This document shows positions 7,927 through 15,750 of a DNA stretch of 35,961 nt, piece by piece. The notes under the pieces are model-generated. The model was not told the DNA's origin, ran no database searches, and worked only from the letters and a program-made list of their open reading frames with translations. Where the stretch lies: contig DATMXU010000231.1 of the NCBI GenBank assembly GCA_035562355.1, positions 1-35,961 of the forward strand, given 5' to 3'. The DNA is from Pseudoflavonifractor sp035562355. GTDB lineage: Bacteria; Bacillota; Clostridia; Oscillospirales; Oscillospiraceae. The translations under genes were made by a program, and so were the position numbers. Every line of letters starts with the position of its first letter. Position 1 is the first letter of the stretch.

Positions 7927-9689
7927 GCGAGCACCTCCTGCGCTGCGGCGACAATGCTGTCCTTAGCCGATGTATGGGCCGCCCACATGCTCTTATAGAG
8001 GGGAGAAGCGGTCAGCAGCGCGCTATGGGTGCCCTGGGCCGCCACCCGTCCGTCTTTGATGACGACGATGCTGTCGGAATCGGTGATGGTGGAGAGGCGG
8101 TGGGCGATGACGATGAGGGTTTTACCCGTCACCAGCCGGGACACCGCCGCCTGGATGACCGCCTCGTTTTCCGGGTCGGTATAGGCCGTGGCCTCGTCGA
8201 GAATCACAATGGGGGCGTCTTTGAGCATAGCCCGGGCAATGGCGATGCGCTGGCGCTCCCCTCCCGAGAGGTGTCCGCCCGCTCCCCCGGCGCGGGTCTC
8301 GTAGCTGTGCTCCAGCTGCATGATAAAGTCGTGACAGCCGCTGCGCCGGGCGGCCCGCTCCACCTCCTCATCGCTGGCGGAGGGCTTGCCCATGCGGATG
8401 TTTTCCCGTATGCTCTCGTCAAAGAGATAGTTGTCCTGGGCCACGTAGGCGATCATACCGTTGAGCTGGGCAAGGGGTATCTGCTGTACGTCCGTTGCGC
8501 CAATGGTGATCCGCCCGCCGCCCACGTCCCACAGCGAGGCGATGAGCTTGGCAATGGTGGATTTTCCCCCGCCTGAGGGCCCCACCAGCGCGGTAACGCT
8601 GCCCGCCGGGATGGAGAGGTCTATCCCGTGCAGCACGGGCTTTTCGCGGTAGGCAAAGGTCACCCGCTCAAGGCGGATGTCGTAGCCGTTGACCTGCGCC
8701 GGCGCCGTGGGGCGCACAAGATCGGGCTGGGTGAGGACATCGGTCACCTCGCCTACAATGGTGTGCACCTTGGCTACGTCGTCGGAGTAGGTCATGGTGG
8801 TGATGAGCGGCCCCATAACGCCCAGCGCCAGAATAATGGCCTCGATAAAGGTTTCAAGGGGCAGGCTGCCCTTTATGTACAAAATGGCGCCGATGGGCAG
8901 CACGCTTACAAGTACCGCGGGGAACACTGAGAGGGCCAGCGAGAAAAACGGGAGCGTGGAGCGCATCCAATCGATGGCGGAGTTCGCCGCCTCCCGGGCG
9001 GCGGTCGTGAACTTTTCATAAGAGGAGGCCGACTGATTGAAGGCCTTGATTACCTCAATGCCGTTGATGTACTCCACCGCCGTATCGTTGAGGCGCTTAT
9101 TTTTGGCCACATAATTGGCAAAGCGCCCCTCGTACCCGCCCATCATGGCCATATAGCACAAAACACCCAGCGGCAGCGGCACCAGCGCAGCCAGCGCCAT
9201 GCGCCAGTCCAGCGCGAAGAGGTAGGCAATGGTTGCAATTGATACCAGAATATTGCCCCCCATCTCAGGCACAACGTGGGCCAGGGTGGTCTCCATGCTG
9301 TCCACCCGTTCCACCAGGATATTTTTCAGCCGGCCCGAGGGCGTGTCCAGGAGATACCCCATGGGCAGGCGGGTAAGCTTTTTCGTCAGTCGCAGGCGCA
9401 CCTCGGAGAGCACGGCAAAGGTGGACTGGTGGGACAGCGTGGTGGAGATGCCGTGGAACAGATAGCGCAGCGCCCAAAAGCCGGCGGCGGCCAGGCAGAC
9501 AAGACCATAAAAACCAATGGCGGTCTCGCCCCGGAGCAGGGCCAGCACGATTTGGGCCACGCAGAAATAAGGAGCCATTCCACATGCCACCCCCAGCGTG
9601 GCAAAGGACAGCGAGGCAATATACCCCTCCCTGTGGGGCGAGGCAAACTGCCAAAGCCATGAAACGGTTCCTCTTGAGCCTTGATTCAT
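7923..9689 (-). CDS. ABC transporter, exporter-fold permease-ATPase (first gene of left pair)
   Basis: A 588-residue half-transporter with a membrane domain (about residues 20-310) and an ATPase domain. Walker A GPSGGGKST is at 370-378, the Q-loop at VAQDN (416-420), the canonical signature LSGGE at 474-478, and Walker B IVILDE at 494-499. A strong ribosome site (TCAGGAGGAATC) precedes the ATG on the minus strand. It is the promoter-proximal gene of a two-gene leftward operon. A GTTAGC-N4-ACTAAC dyad lies about 30 bp upstream, where it would overlap the promoter or transcription start. It matches the first gene of the right-hand pair in length and layout. Direction of transport and substrate cannot be read from sequence. 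Confidence 0.9.
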   Translation of the reverse strand: MNQGSRGTVSWLWQFASPHREGYIASLSFATLGVACGMAPYFCVAQIVLALLRGETAIGFYGLVCLAAAGFWALRYLFHGISTTLSHQSTFAVLSEVRLRLTKKLTRLPMGYLLDTPSGRLKNILVERVDSMETTLAHVVPEMGGNILVSIATIAYLFALDWRMALAALVPLPLGVLCYMAMMGGYEGRFANYVAKNKRLNDTAVEYINGIEVIKAFNQSASSYEKFTTAAREAANSAIDWMRSTLPFFSLALSVFPAVLVSVLPIGAILYIKGSLPLETFIEAIILALGVMGPLITTMTYSDDVAKVHTIVGEVTDVLTQPDLVRPTAPAQVNGYDIRLERVTFAYREKPVLHGIDLSIPAGSVTALVGPSGGGKSTIAKLIASLWDVGGGRITIGATDVQQIPLAQLNGMIAYVAQDNYLFDESIRENIRMGKPSASDEEVERAARRSGCHDFIMQLEHSYETRAGGAGGHLSGGERQRIAIARAMLKDAPIVILDEATAYTDPENEAVIQAAVSRLVTGKTLIVIAHRLSTITDSDSIVVIKDGRVAAQGTHSALLTASPLYKSMWAAHTSAKDSIVAAAQEVLA

Positions 9690-9718
9690 TTTGATTCCTC
9701 CTGACAGAACTATATTTG

Positions 9719-9734
9719 GTTAGTTATCGCTAAC
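9719..9734. promoter_or_regulatory. Operator copy 1 (GTTAGT-TATC-GCTAAC), left exporter operon
   Basis: An inverted repeat 30 bp upstream of the left exporter operon start. The arms extend to GGTTAG/CTAACC (9718-9735). Two closely related copies sit in front of the rightward import operon, which marks it as a shared regulator site rather than chance. No other long dyad is present in this short gap. Confidence 0.7.
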
Positions 9735-9745
9735 CTATAGACAAA

Positions 9746-9772
9746 ATTTTAGGGCTTACATAGCCCTAAAAT
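9746..9772 (-). terminator. Intrinsic terminator overlapping the 3' end of the tetR-family gene
   Basis: On the minus strand ATTTTAGGGCT and AGCCCTAAAAT form an 11-bp stem around a 5-base loop, followed by TTTTG. The hairpin contains the last seven codons and the stop codon of the TetR-family gene, so the terminator is built into coding sequence. It would stop tetR transcription before the exporter operon, which then needs its own promoter. Confidence 0.75.
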
Positions 9773-10369
9773 GGCGTCCCACCCCGCGCTGTAAAACTCG
9801 TTCAAGGTACGGATATACTCCAGCGCCCGCTCCTTGGGCATATCGTGGGCCACGGTCTCAAAGATACCATAGTAGAAGGCACTTGAGAGAATATGGCTCA
9901 TGTCGTCGTCAATGTGCGGAATCTGGCGTCCTATGCCGCGCAGAGCCTCTATGAACCGCCGGGTATGCTCGACTTCTATTTCGATAAGGCTGTCGATGTA
10001 GTGTTCATACTCGGTACCGGAGGAGCGGCATATCACCAGCTTGAACGCGTCGAAATGGAGGTAGACATAGTCGATGAACTCCTCCAGTGCCCGGCTGGAA
10101 TAGCCGTGCATCTCCTCTTCCTTATACTCGGCCGGGAACGCGTCGAACCGGCGCTGCACCGAGAGATACCAGCTGCGCAGATGGTTGGCCGGCTCCGCGA
10201 CCAGCGCGCTGAACAGTGCGGCTTTGTCGGGATAATAGCCGTAGATGGCCCCGGTGGTGACCCCGGCCTGCTGGGCAATGCTGCGCAGCGAGGCGTTTTC
10301 ATACCCCTTTTGTAGAAACTCGGCCTTTCCGGCCTCCAAGAGGCGCTCTTGGGTGGACAGGTCCGCCAT
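9749..10369 (-). CDS. TetR/AcrR-family transcriptional regulator
   Basis: A 206-residue TetR-family repressor with an N-terminal helix-turn-helix at about residues 8-54 (LRSIAQQAGVTTGAIYGYYPDK is the core, given here as AQQAGVTTGAIYGYYP) and a divergent helical ligand-binding domain. I chose the ATG at 10369 because GGGGAG lies just upstream. A longer reading frame to 10453 would run through the gene's own promoter. A strong promoter (TTGACA, 17 bp, TATAAC) overlaps tandem palindromes, so negative autoregulation is likely. It lies between the leftward exporter pair and the rightward import operon and is the obvious candidate to sense their substrate. Confidence 0.9.
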   Translation of the reverse strand: MADLSTQERLLEAGKAEFLQKGYENASLRSIAQQAGVTTGAIYGYYPDKAALFSALVAEPANHLRSWYLSVQRRFDAFPAEYKEEEMHGYSSRALEEFIDYVYLHFDAFKLVICRSSGTEYEHYIDSLIEIEVEHTRRFIEALRGIGRQIPHIDDDMSHILSSAFYYGIFETVAHDMPKERALEYIRTLNEFYSAGWDAILGLCKP

Positions 10370-10389
10370 GGCGCTCTCCCCTTTTATAG

Positions 10390-10418
10390 ATATAACGGCG
10401 TTATATAACGTTGTTATA
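10390..10418. promoter_or_regulatory. Tandem palindromic operator at the tetR promoter
   Basis: Two abutting dyads share the ATAAC-N3-GTTAT geometry. The first is a perfect 17-bp palindrome at 10390-10406 (half-site ATATAACG). The second is TATAAC-GTT-GTTATA at 10404-10418. The second contains the -10 box of the tetR promoter, so binding would block its transcription. This fits TetR autoregulation. Confidence 0.75.
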
Positions 10419-10441
10419 CCATGTGTGTCCCGTTTTGTCAA
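10413..10441 (-). promoter_or_regulatory. tetR promoter
   Basis: On the minus strand a perfect -35 TTGACA (10441-10436) is followed, after exactly 17 bp, by TATAAC (10418-10413). The -10 box lies inside the tandem operator. Confidence 0.8.
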
Positions 10442-10477
10442 ATCTCTTTTCAATGGATGCGCAACGGAATAAAGGGA

Positions 10478-10506
10478 TTGACAACTCCATCACAATATAT
10501 TAAACT
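10478..10506 (+). promoter_or_regulatory. Promoter of the import operon
   Basis: TTGACA at 10478-10483, a 17-bp spacer, then TAAACT at 10501-10506 (4 of 6 matches to TATAAT). Operator copy 2 begins 8 bp after the -10 box and so would cover the transcription start, a classic repression arrangement. Confidence 0.65.
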
Positions 10507-10513
10507 TACTTGA

Positions 10514-10529
10514 GTTAGTTAGTGCTAAC
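10514..10529. promoter_or_regulatory. Operator copy 2 (GTTAGT-TAGT-GCTAAC), import operon
   Basis: An inverted repeat with the same arms and same 4-bp spacer as copy 1, placed right at the expected transcription start of the import operon. Confidence 0.7.
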
Positions 10530-10619
10530 CAAGGTAAATATTCCCCCACAGTTACATGCAGCGTTCGAAGGACCTTTCTCTTTTATGGGCCACACGGTGG
10601 CCATATCTTTTGATCTATA

Positions 10620-10635
10620 GTTAGCATACGCTAAC
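10620..10635. promoter_or_regulatory. Operator copy 3 (GTTAGC-ATAC-GCTAAC), import operon leader
   Basis: The most symmetric copy, with perfect 6-bp arms. It ends 5 bp before the ribosome site GGGAGGTGT of the first permease gene, about 106 bp downstream of copy 2. It could act as a roadblock or loop with copy 2. Confidence 0.7.
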
Positions 10636-10653
10636 ATCGCGGGAGGTGTCCAT

Positions 10654-11592
10654 TTGCGGCAATATGTACGAAGACGGTTTTTCGATTTTCTCATCGTGTT
10701 GGCGGGCGTCAGTATCTTGAGTTTCCTTCTCTTGGCTTTTTCCGGCAAGGACCCGGCGGAGCTCCTTGCGCGCCGCGCCAATATCAATGCGTCCGAGGCG
10801 CTGATTGAGACGGTGCGGGTCGAGATGGGACTGGATCAGCCCTTGCCCAAACGATATCTCAATTGGGTAAAGGGCCTTTTTACCGGCAACCTGGGTGTCT
10901 CGCTGCACACCTCCAGGCCGATTTCCCGGGACCTTGCCGAATATTTTCCTCCCACCCTCGCCCTCGTCGGGCTCTCCCTGCTGTGGATCGTTGCGCTTGC
11001 CCTCCCCATCAGCCTCCTGTGCGTCCGGTTCCGAGGCGGAGCGGCGGACCAACTTACCCGCGGTTTCACAATGCTCGGCGTCTGTCTTCCCACCTTTTGG
11101 CTGGGATTTTTATTGCTGCTGGCCTTCGCAGTCGAGATCCCGCTTTTCAAGGTCACACCGGAGCCAGGAATCAAGGGCTATCTTCTGCCGTCCTTCACTT
11201 TGGCGATTCCGGTCGCCTGCAGCCTCATACGGCTCCTCCGCTCCACGCTGCTCTCGGAGCTCTCGGCGGACTACGTGCGCTATGCCAAGGCACGGGGTCT
11301 CTCCTCCGGGCGGATTTTGGTGCGCCACGTGATGCGCAACGCCCTTCCGCCTATTGTCACGCTGTTTTGCCAGTACCTCGGTTATCTCATAGCGGGCAGC
11401 GCGGTGGTGGAGAGCGTATTTTCCATCAAGGGGGTCGGCTCCTATCTGATCGCCTGCGTCATGGCGTCGGACGCCACCAGCGTGGCGACCTGTATCGTAA
11501 TAATCGCCGCTATTTTTGTGCTGGCTAATTTGGCCGGGGACCTGATCAACCGGCTGCTGTGTCCCTGGATGGTGAGGGAGAGCAATGCTTAG
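10654..11592 (+). CDS. ABC importer permease, NikB/DppB/OppB type
   Basis: A 312-residue inner-membrane permease of the nickel/dipeptide/oligopeptide family. It has the typical first helix (residues about 9-30), a periplasmic segment with LGVSLHTSRP, five further helices, and the ATPase-coupling EAA loop around ARGLSSGRILVRHVMRNALP (about residues 210-230). The start codon is TTG at 10654, fixed by GGGAGGTGT 5-13 bp upstream; there is no better ATG. It overlaps the next gene by 8 bp. This is the first gene of the import operon, and two copies of the GTTAG operator precede it. The family imports nickel, metallophore-metal complexes or peptides. Confidence 0.9.
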   Translation: MRQYVRRRFFDFLIVLAGVSILSFLLLAFSGKDPAELLARRANINASEALIETVRVEMGLDQPLPKRYLNWVKGLFTGNLGVSLHTSRPISRDLAEYFPPTLALVGLSLLWIVALALPISLLCVRFRGGAADQLTRGFTMLGVCLPTFWLGFLLLLAFAVEIPLFKVTPEPGIKGYLLPSFTLAIPVACSLIRLLRSTLLSELSADYVRYAKARGLSSGRILVRHVMRNALPPIVTLFCQYLGYLIAGSAVVESVFSIKGVGSYLIACVMASDATSVATCIVIIAAIFVLANLAGDLINRLLCPWMVRESNA

Positions 11593-12409
11593 AAACCTGC
11601 TGAAAAAACCGCAGGCGCTCATCGGCCTGGCCTTGATCGCCGCTGTACTGCTTGCGGCGCTGCTGGCGCCCGCGCTTGCGCCCCACGACCCGGAGCTGAT
11701 GGATCTGGCGAAGAAATATCTGCCCGTCTGTGCAGATTATCCCCTGGGTACCGATCAGTTGGGGCGCTGTGAGCTGTCCCGGCTCCTCTACGGGGCCAGA
11801 TATTCCCTCTCCATCAGCCTGCCGATCCTATGCATACTGGCCCTGACCGGCCTGGCGCTGGGGACACTCAGCGCCTGCGCGGGCGAGAAACTGGACCGTG
11901 TGCTGACCATGGTCTGCGACATCTTCATCTCCTTCCCCTCCCTCATCATCGCGGTAGCTGTGATCGGCGTTTTGGGCAACGGCCTGCAAAATATCGCCGT
12001 GGCCGTGGTCGTCGCCATGTGGGCCTGGTTCACGAGGGCTGTGCGCTCTTACGCGCTGGTGGAGATGGGTAAGGACTATATGCTCGCCGCCCGCATCAGC
12101 GGCTGCGGCACGGCAAAGCTCATCGCCAGACACCTGATCCCCAACATATTGCCACAGTTTTTTGTCTATCTCAGCACCGGCGTGGCCTCGTCCATTTTGA
12201 TGGTCTCCAGTTTCGCCTTTCTGGGGCTGGGCCTGCCCGCGGGGGTGGCTGAGTGGGGCGCGATGCTGAGCGACGCCCGCGCGGGTCTTTACGGCCATCC
12301 GGAATTCCTGATCTATCCTGGACTGTGTATCCTGATTACCGCGGCCGGTTTCAACCTCTTCGGTGAAACCCTGCGCGACCTGCTTTTGCCGGAGGAGGAA
12401 GAGCTTTGA
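11585..12409 (+). CDS. ABC importer permease, NikC/DppC/OppC type
   Basis: A 274-residue permease partner. It has an N-terminal helix (about residues 11-32), the APHDPELMDL segment typical of OppC/DppC proteins, four or five further helices, and an EAA loop with AARISGCGTAKLIARHLIPN (about residues 170-189). It starts within the end of the upstream permease gene (8-bp overlap) and its stop overlaps the TTG start of the ATPase gene, so translation is coupled throughout. It should form the membrane channel as a heterodimer with the upstream permease. Confidence 0.9.
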   Translation: MLRNLLKKPQALIGLALIAAVLLAALLAPALAPHDPELMDLAKKYLPVCADYPLGTDQLGRCELSRLLYGARYSLSISLPILCILALTGLALGTLSACAGEKLDRVLTMVCDIFISFPSLIIAVAVIGVLGNGLQNIAVAVVVAMWAWFTRAVRSYALVEMGKDYMLAARISGCGTAKLIARHLIPNILPQFFVYLSTGVASSILMVSSFAFLGLGLPAGVAEWGAMLSDARAGLYGHPEFLIYPGLCILITAAGFNLFGETLRDLLLPEEEEL

Positions 12410-13218
12410 AGGAGCTGCTCAATGTGGAGCGCCTGTGCGTGACGCACAGAAAGACGAAGAAACGGCTGGTACGCGACCTCTGCTTTTCCCTCAGCCCGGG
12501 ACATTCCCTCACCGTTCTGGGGCAGTCCGGCTGTGGAAAGACCACGACCTGCCACTCCATTATGGGCCTCCTGGACGCCAGACGCTTTCAGGTGACGGGC
12601 GGCATCGCCTTTGAGGGCCGGGACCTGCTCTCCATGGGCCCGAGGGAGAGGCAAGGACTGCGCGGCGGCGCCATCGCCATGATCCCGCAAAACCCCATGA
12701 CGGCCTTTGACCCCTCGGCCAGGATCGGCAGTCAGATGCGGGAGACGCTGGCCCTGCACTCAGCTCTTCACGCTGCAGCTCTGGTGGAAAAGGTCGGGCA
12801 GGCGCTGGAGCAGGCCGGCCTGGGCGATGTGGACCGCGTCTGCCGGAGCTACCCGCACACTCTGTCCGGCGGCATGCTCCAGCGCGTTATGATCGCCATG
12901 GCGCTGATGGTGAACGCGCGCCTCATCGTGGCGGACGAACCCACCACCGCGCTCGACGTGGTGCACCGCAACGCCACAGTGGAGGCCTTCGCGGCACTGC
13001 GCGAACGGGGTACGGCTGTTTTACTGGTCACCCACGATTTTTCGGTGGCGGCCCAACTCGGCGGGGCTCTCCTGGTCATGAGGGACGGCGCGCTCATAGA
13101 GGGCGGAATGGTCGAGCATCTGCTAAACGCTCCGCGGCAGCCCTATACCAGGGCGCTGCTGGATGCGTATCGGCTGTCCAGATGCGCACCCCACGGCAAG
13201 GAGGCGGCGGTGTGTTAG
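12406..13218 (+). CDS. ABC importer ATPase, NikD/DppD/OppD type
   Basis: A 270-residue ATPase. Walker A GQSGCGKTT is at residues 39-47, Q-loop MIPQNP near 92-97, signature LSGGM at 153-157, Walker B LIVADE at 173-178, and the H-loop THD follows. The start is TTG at 12406, overlapping the permease stop (TTTGA), with GGAGGAGGAA upstream. The short C-terminus keeps the QPYTRALLDA signature of oligopeptide/nickel ATPases. An iron-sulfur-type Cys motif found in some longer OppD proteins is not evident. Confidence 0.9.
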   Translation: MKELLNVERLCVTHRKTKKRLVRDLCFSLSPGHSLTVLGQSGCGKTTTCHSIMGLLDARRFQVTGGIAFEGRDLLSMGPRERQGLRGGAIAMIPQNPMTAFDPSARIGSQMRETLALHSALHAAALVEKVGQALEQAGLGDVDRVCRSYPHTLSGGMLQRVMIAMALMVNARLIVADEPTTALDVVHRNATVEAFAALRERGTAVLLVTHDFSVAAQLGGALLVMRDGALIEGGMVEHLLNAPRQPYTRALLDAYRLSRCAPHGKEAAVC

Positions 13219-13979
13219 AGGCCAGGGCTGTTTGCAAGAGCTTTCCGCATCAAAATAATGCGCGGCAGCGTGTCGAGGCCGTCAAGGATGTGGATATGAC
13301 CCTTCGTAAGGGTGAATTTTACGCCCTTGTGGGCGAGAGCGGCTCCGGAAAGAGCACCCTGTCGCGGCTGCTGATGGGCCTGATCCCGCCGACCTCAGGC
13401 GAGATCCTGCTGGATGGCAGGAGTATCGTCCCGAGGGGAAGACGGCGGGACAGAGTCCTGTGCTCCCGCCTCCAGCTCGTTTTGCAGGACGGAAAGAGCG
13501 CCCTCGATCCGCGCTTTACGATCTATGACTGCATTGCCGAGCCGCTGCGGAACCTGACCAGATGCACAAGGCGGGAGGAAGAGCGGAGGGTCCTTGCACT
13601 TGTGGAGGAGATCGAGCTGCCGCGGGAGTGCCTGCGCAGGCGGCCGTCCGAGCTGTCCGGCGGGCAACAAAAGCGCGTGTGCATCGCGCGGGCGCTGGCG
13701 GCTGAGCCGGAGCTCATCCTCTTTGACGAGGCGGTCAGCGGCCTCGACGTGCTGCTGCGCAAGAGCATTCTGGACCTTTTGAAACGCCTTCACAGGGCGC
13801 AGGGGGCCAGCTACCTGATGATTACCCACGATATCGACGTGGCCCTGTATCTGGCCGATCAGGTCATGATCATGAAGGACGGAGAGATCGTCGAGCAGGT
13901 CGGCTATGAGGGGGACACGGACTGCTTTGCCCACCCCTACTCCAGGCTGCTGCTTAAGGCCATGCTGCCGGAGGGCTGA
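13212..13979 (+). CDS. ABC importer ATPase, NikE/DppF/OppF type
   Basis: A 255-residue ATPase if started at GTG 13212. That start overlaps the previous stop (GTGTTAG) and has AAGGAGG 7 bp upstream. An ATG at 13182 would add ten residues that do not resemble the family. Walker A GESGSGKST is at 41-49, signature LSGGQ at 148-152, Walker B LILFDE at 168-173, and the H-loop THD follows. It should pair with the upstream ATPase to power the permeases. The C-terminal HPYSRLLLKA is typical of the family. Confidence 0.9.
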   Translation: MLEARAVCKSFPHQNNARQRVEAVKDVDMTLRKGEFYALVGESGSGKSTLSRLLMGLIPPTSGEILLDGRSIVPRGRRRDRVLCSRLQLVLQDGKSALDPRFTIYDCIAEPLRNLTRCTRREEERRVLALVEEIELPRECLRRRPSELSGGQQKRVCIARALAAEPELILFDEAVSGLDVLLRKSILDLLKRLHRAQGASYLMITHDIDVALYLADQVMIMKDGEIVEQVGYEGDTDCFAHPYSRLLLKAMLPEG

Positions 13980-13985
13980 AGAGAG

Positions 13986-14010
13986 ATATAACCGCCAAAG
14001 GGCGTTATAT
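13986..14010. promoter_or_regulatory. Inverted repeat between ATPase and binding-protein genes
   Basis: Arms ATATAAC(C)GCC and GGCGTTATAT, with one bulged C and a 4-base loop, lie just ahead of the ribosome site of the binding-protein gene. The right arm plus the next base (GGCGTTATATA) is identical to 11 bases of the tetR operator at 10397-10407. The spacing between half-sites differs (11 rather than 3 bases). It may be an internal regulator site or simply an mRNA-stabilising hairpin that raises binding-protein yield. Confidence 0.5.
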
Positions 14011-14032
14011 ACACAAATTGAGGAGGAATACC

Positions 14033-15700
14033 ATGAGTCTCAAAAAAATCACGTCACTTGTGCTGGCCCTGCTGATGTGCTCCGCCCTGGCCGCCTGCGG
14101 CCAGGGCTCGGGCGCGGATGGCGCCGGCTCCCCTTCCGCCGCCCCAAGCGGCGGCGCCACCCCCGAAACGGCGGCGGAGAAGGTGGTCACGCTGGCCGAA
14201 AGCTGGGACTTTTCCGGCGGCATCGTGCCGGTGCTCAATCCGGGCAACTCGCCCAATTACGGCGCCATCTATTGGGGGCGTAATTTTTACGACACGCTGG
14301 TCCGCTATAACGAAAAGGGTGAAATCGTCGGGGAACTGGCCGAGCGCTGGGAGATGAGCGAGGATGGAACGAGTTACACCTTTTATCTGCGCAAGGGCGT
14401 CAAGTTTTCAGACGGCAGCGACCTGACGGCAGAGGCCGTCAAGCTGTCCTTCGAGGCGGCCTTGGTCAATCTGGGCGCTTATGCCGGCTCCTTCGGTGGG
14501 CTGTCCGCGCTGTTTGACACCATCGAGGTCGTGAACGACGACACCGTGACCGTCAGGCTCACCCAGCCCTATTACGGCGCCCTCAACGATCTGACCATGT
14601 GCTGCCCGCTGGCCATCGTCAATCCCGCCGCGTTTGAGGGCACGGACGATCTGACCTACGGCGAGGCCTTCAAAACGGCATCCCACGGTACAGGGCCCTA
14701 TATGTACGCCGGCGACTACAGGGACAATACCTACACCTTCGTCCGCAATCCCTACTACTGGGGCGAGGCGCCCGAGGTGGACGTCTTCAAGGTCAAGGTG
14801 ATCGCGGACAACGACGCCAAGCTCCTTGCGCTGCGGGGCGGCGAGATAGACGCCATCCTGGGCACCAGCCGCATCAGTTTCGGCGGTTACGCCGCGCTCT
14901 CCGCGGACGCGGCCTTCGGCACGGGCATGGATCAGAGCGCCGGCCTCACGCGCTTTCTGGGCATGAATCTCTCCGCCGTCCCCTTTGACGATGTGCGGGT
15001 ACGCCGGGCGCTGGCCTACGCCATCGACCAGTCCACGCTGGAGAGCGCCGTCTTCAACGGTCTTGAGACGGCCGCCGAGACCCTCTTCCCCGACGACACG
15101 CCTTACTGCGACGTGCTCCAGACCACCTACGCCACCGACCTTGACAGGGCGAAAGGCCTTTTGGAAGAGGCGGGATGGGTGGATGCCGACGGCGACGGTA
15201 TCCGGGAAAAGGACGGCGCGCCCCTTGCCGTCGACCTCAATTACCAGACCAGCCTTGCCAGCGTGGATAACCTCGCCCTTGCGATCGCCGCGCAGCTATT
15301 TGAGGTGGGGATCAAGGTCAACGTGGTTGCCGGCGACATGATGACCTTCTATGCGGCCATGGCGACCAGCCCGCTGGTACTTACCGGCACCTACGGCGGT
15401 GCCTTCGACCCCTTTACCGTCGTGACCAATATGAACCCCGCCGTCAGCAGCGACCCCATCGCCATGCAGTACGCGCCCTTCTTCGAAAGCGGCGTACTGG
15501 CTGAGCTCAACTCCACGGGCGACGAGGCGAGGGTGCGCGAAATCTACGCGCAGCTCCTTACGACCATTGCCGACCAGTCGCTCCTGGTGCCGCTGGCGCG
15601 GGCGCATGAGCTGGGCATCTGGAACAGCGGAAAAATCGCCGACTATAGCTTTTATGCAGATTCCAGCTATGTCGTGGTCGCCAATATCCGCCTGAGCTGA
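14033..15700 (+). CDS. Extracellular solute-binding lipoprotein, family 5 (NikA/DppA/OppA type)
   Basis: A 555-residue lipoprotein that should capture the substrate outside the membrane for the preceding permeases and ATPases. A signal peptide ends in the lipobox LAAC with Cys22, followed by a low-complexity Gly/Ala/Pro/Ser linker to about residue 50. Family 5 blocks are visible: LAERWEMSEDGTSYTFYLRKGVKFSDGSDLTAE is the first (core YTFYLRKGVKFSDGS), VRRALAYAID the second. ATG 14033 is chosen because AGGAGGAA lies 5 bp upstream; a TTG 15 bp earlier is part of that ribosome site. Nickel, metal-chelate and peptide ligands are all possible. The adjacent exporter-fold pairs hint at a metallophore. 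Confidence 0.9.
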   Translation: MSLKKITSLVLALLMCSALAACGQGSGADGAGSPSAAPSGGATPETAAEKVVTLAESWDFSGGIVPVLNPGNSPNYGAIYWGRNFYDTLVRYNEKGEIVGELAERWEMSEDGTSYTFYLRKGVKFSDGSDLTAEAVKLSFEAALVNLGAYAGSFGGLSALFDTIEVVNDDTVTVRLTQPYYGALNDLTMCCPLAIVNPAAFEGTDDLTYGEAFKTASHGTGPYMYAGDYRDNTYTFVRNPYYWGEAPEVDVFKVKVIADNDAKLLALRGGEIDAILGTSRISFGGYAALSADAAFGTGMDQSAGLTRFLGMNLSAVPFDDVRVRRALAYAIDQSTLESAVFNGLETAAETLFPDDTPYCDVLQTTYATDLDRAKGLLEEAGWVDADGDGIREKDGAPLAVDLNYQTSLASVDNLALAIAAQLFEVGIKVNVVAGDMMTFYAAMATSPLVLTGTYGGAFDPFTVVTNMNPAVSSDPIAMQYAPFFESGVLAELNSTGDEARVREIYAQLLTTIADQSLLVPLARAHELGIWNSGKIADYSFYADSSYVVVANIRLS

Positions 15701-15750
15701 CGCGCCGCGGCAGAGTACATCGTTTCATCATATGGAGGAGGGATAGTGAG

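Noticed and set aside
9718..10635. GTTAG dyads as standard DtxR/IdeR boxes
   Set aside because: The half-sites look alike, but standard boxes have GGTTAG and CTAACC about one base apart, whereas here the spacing is six; the regulator is left open.
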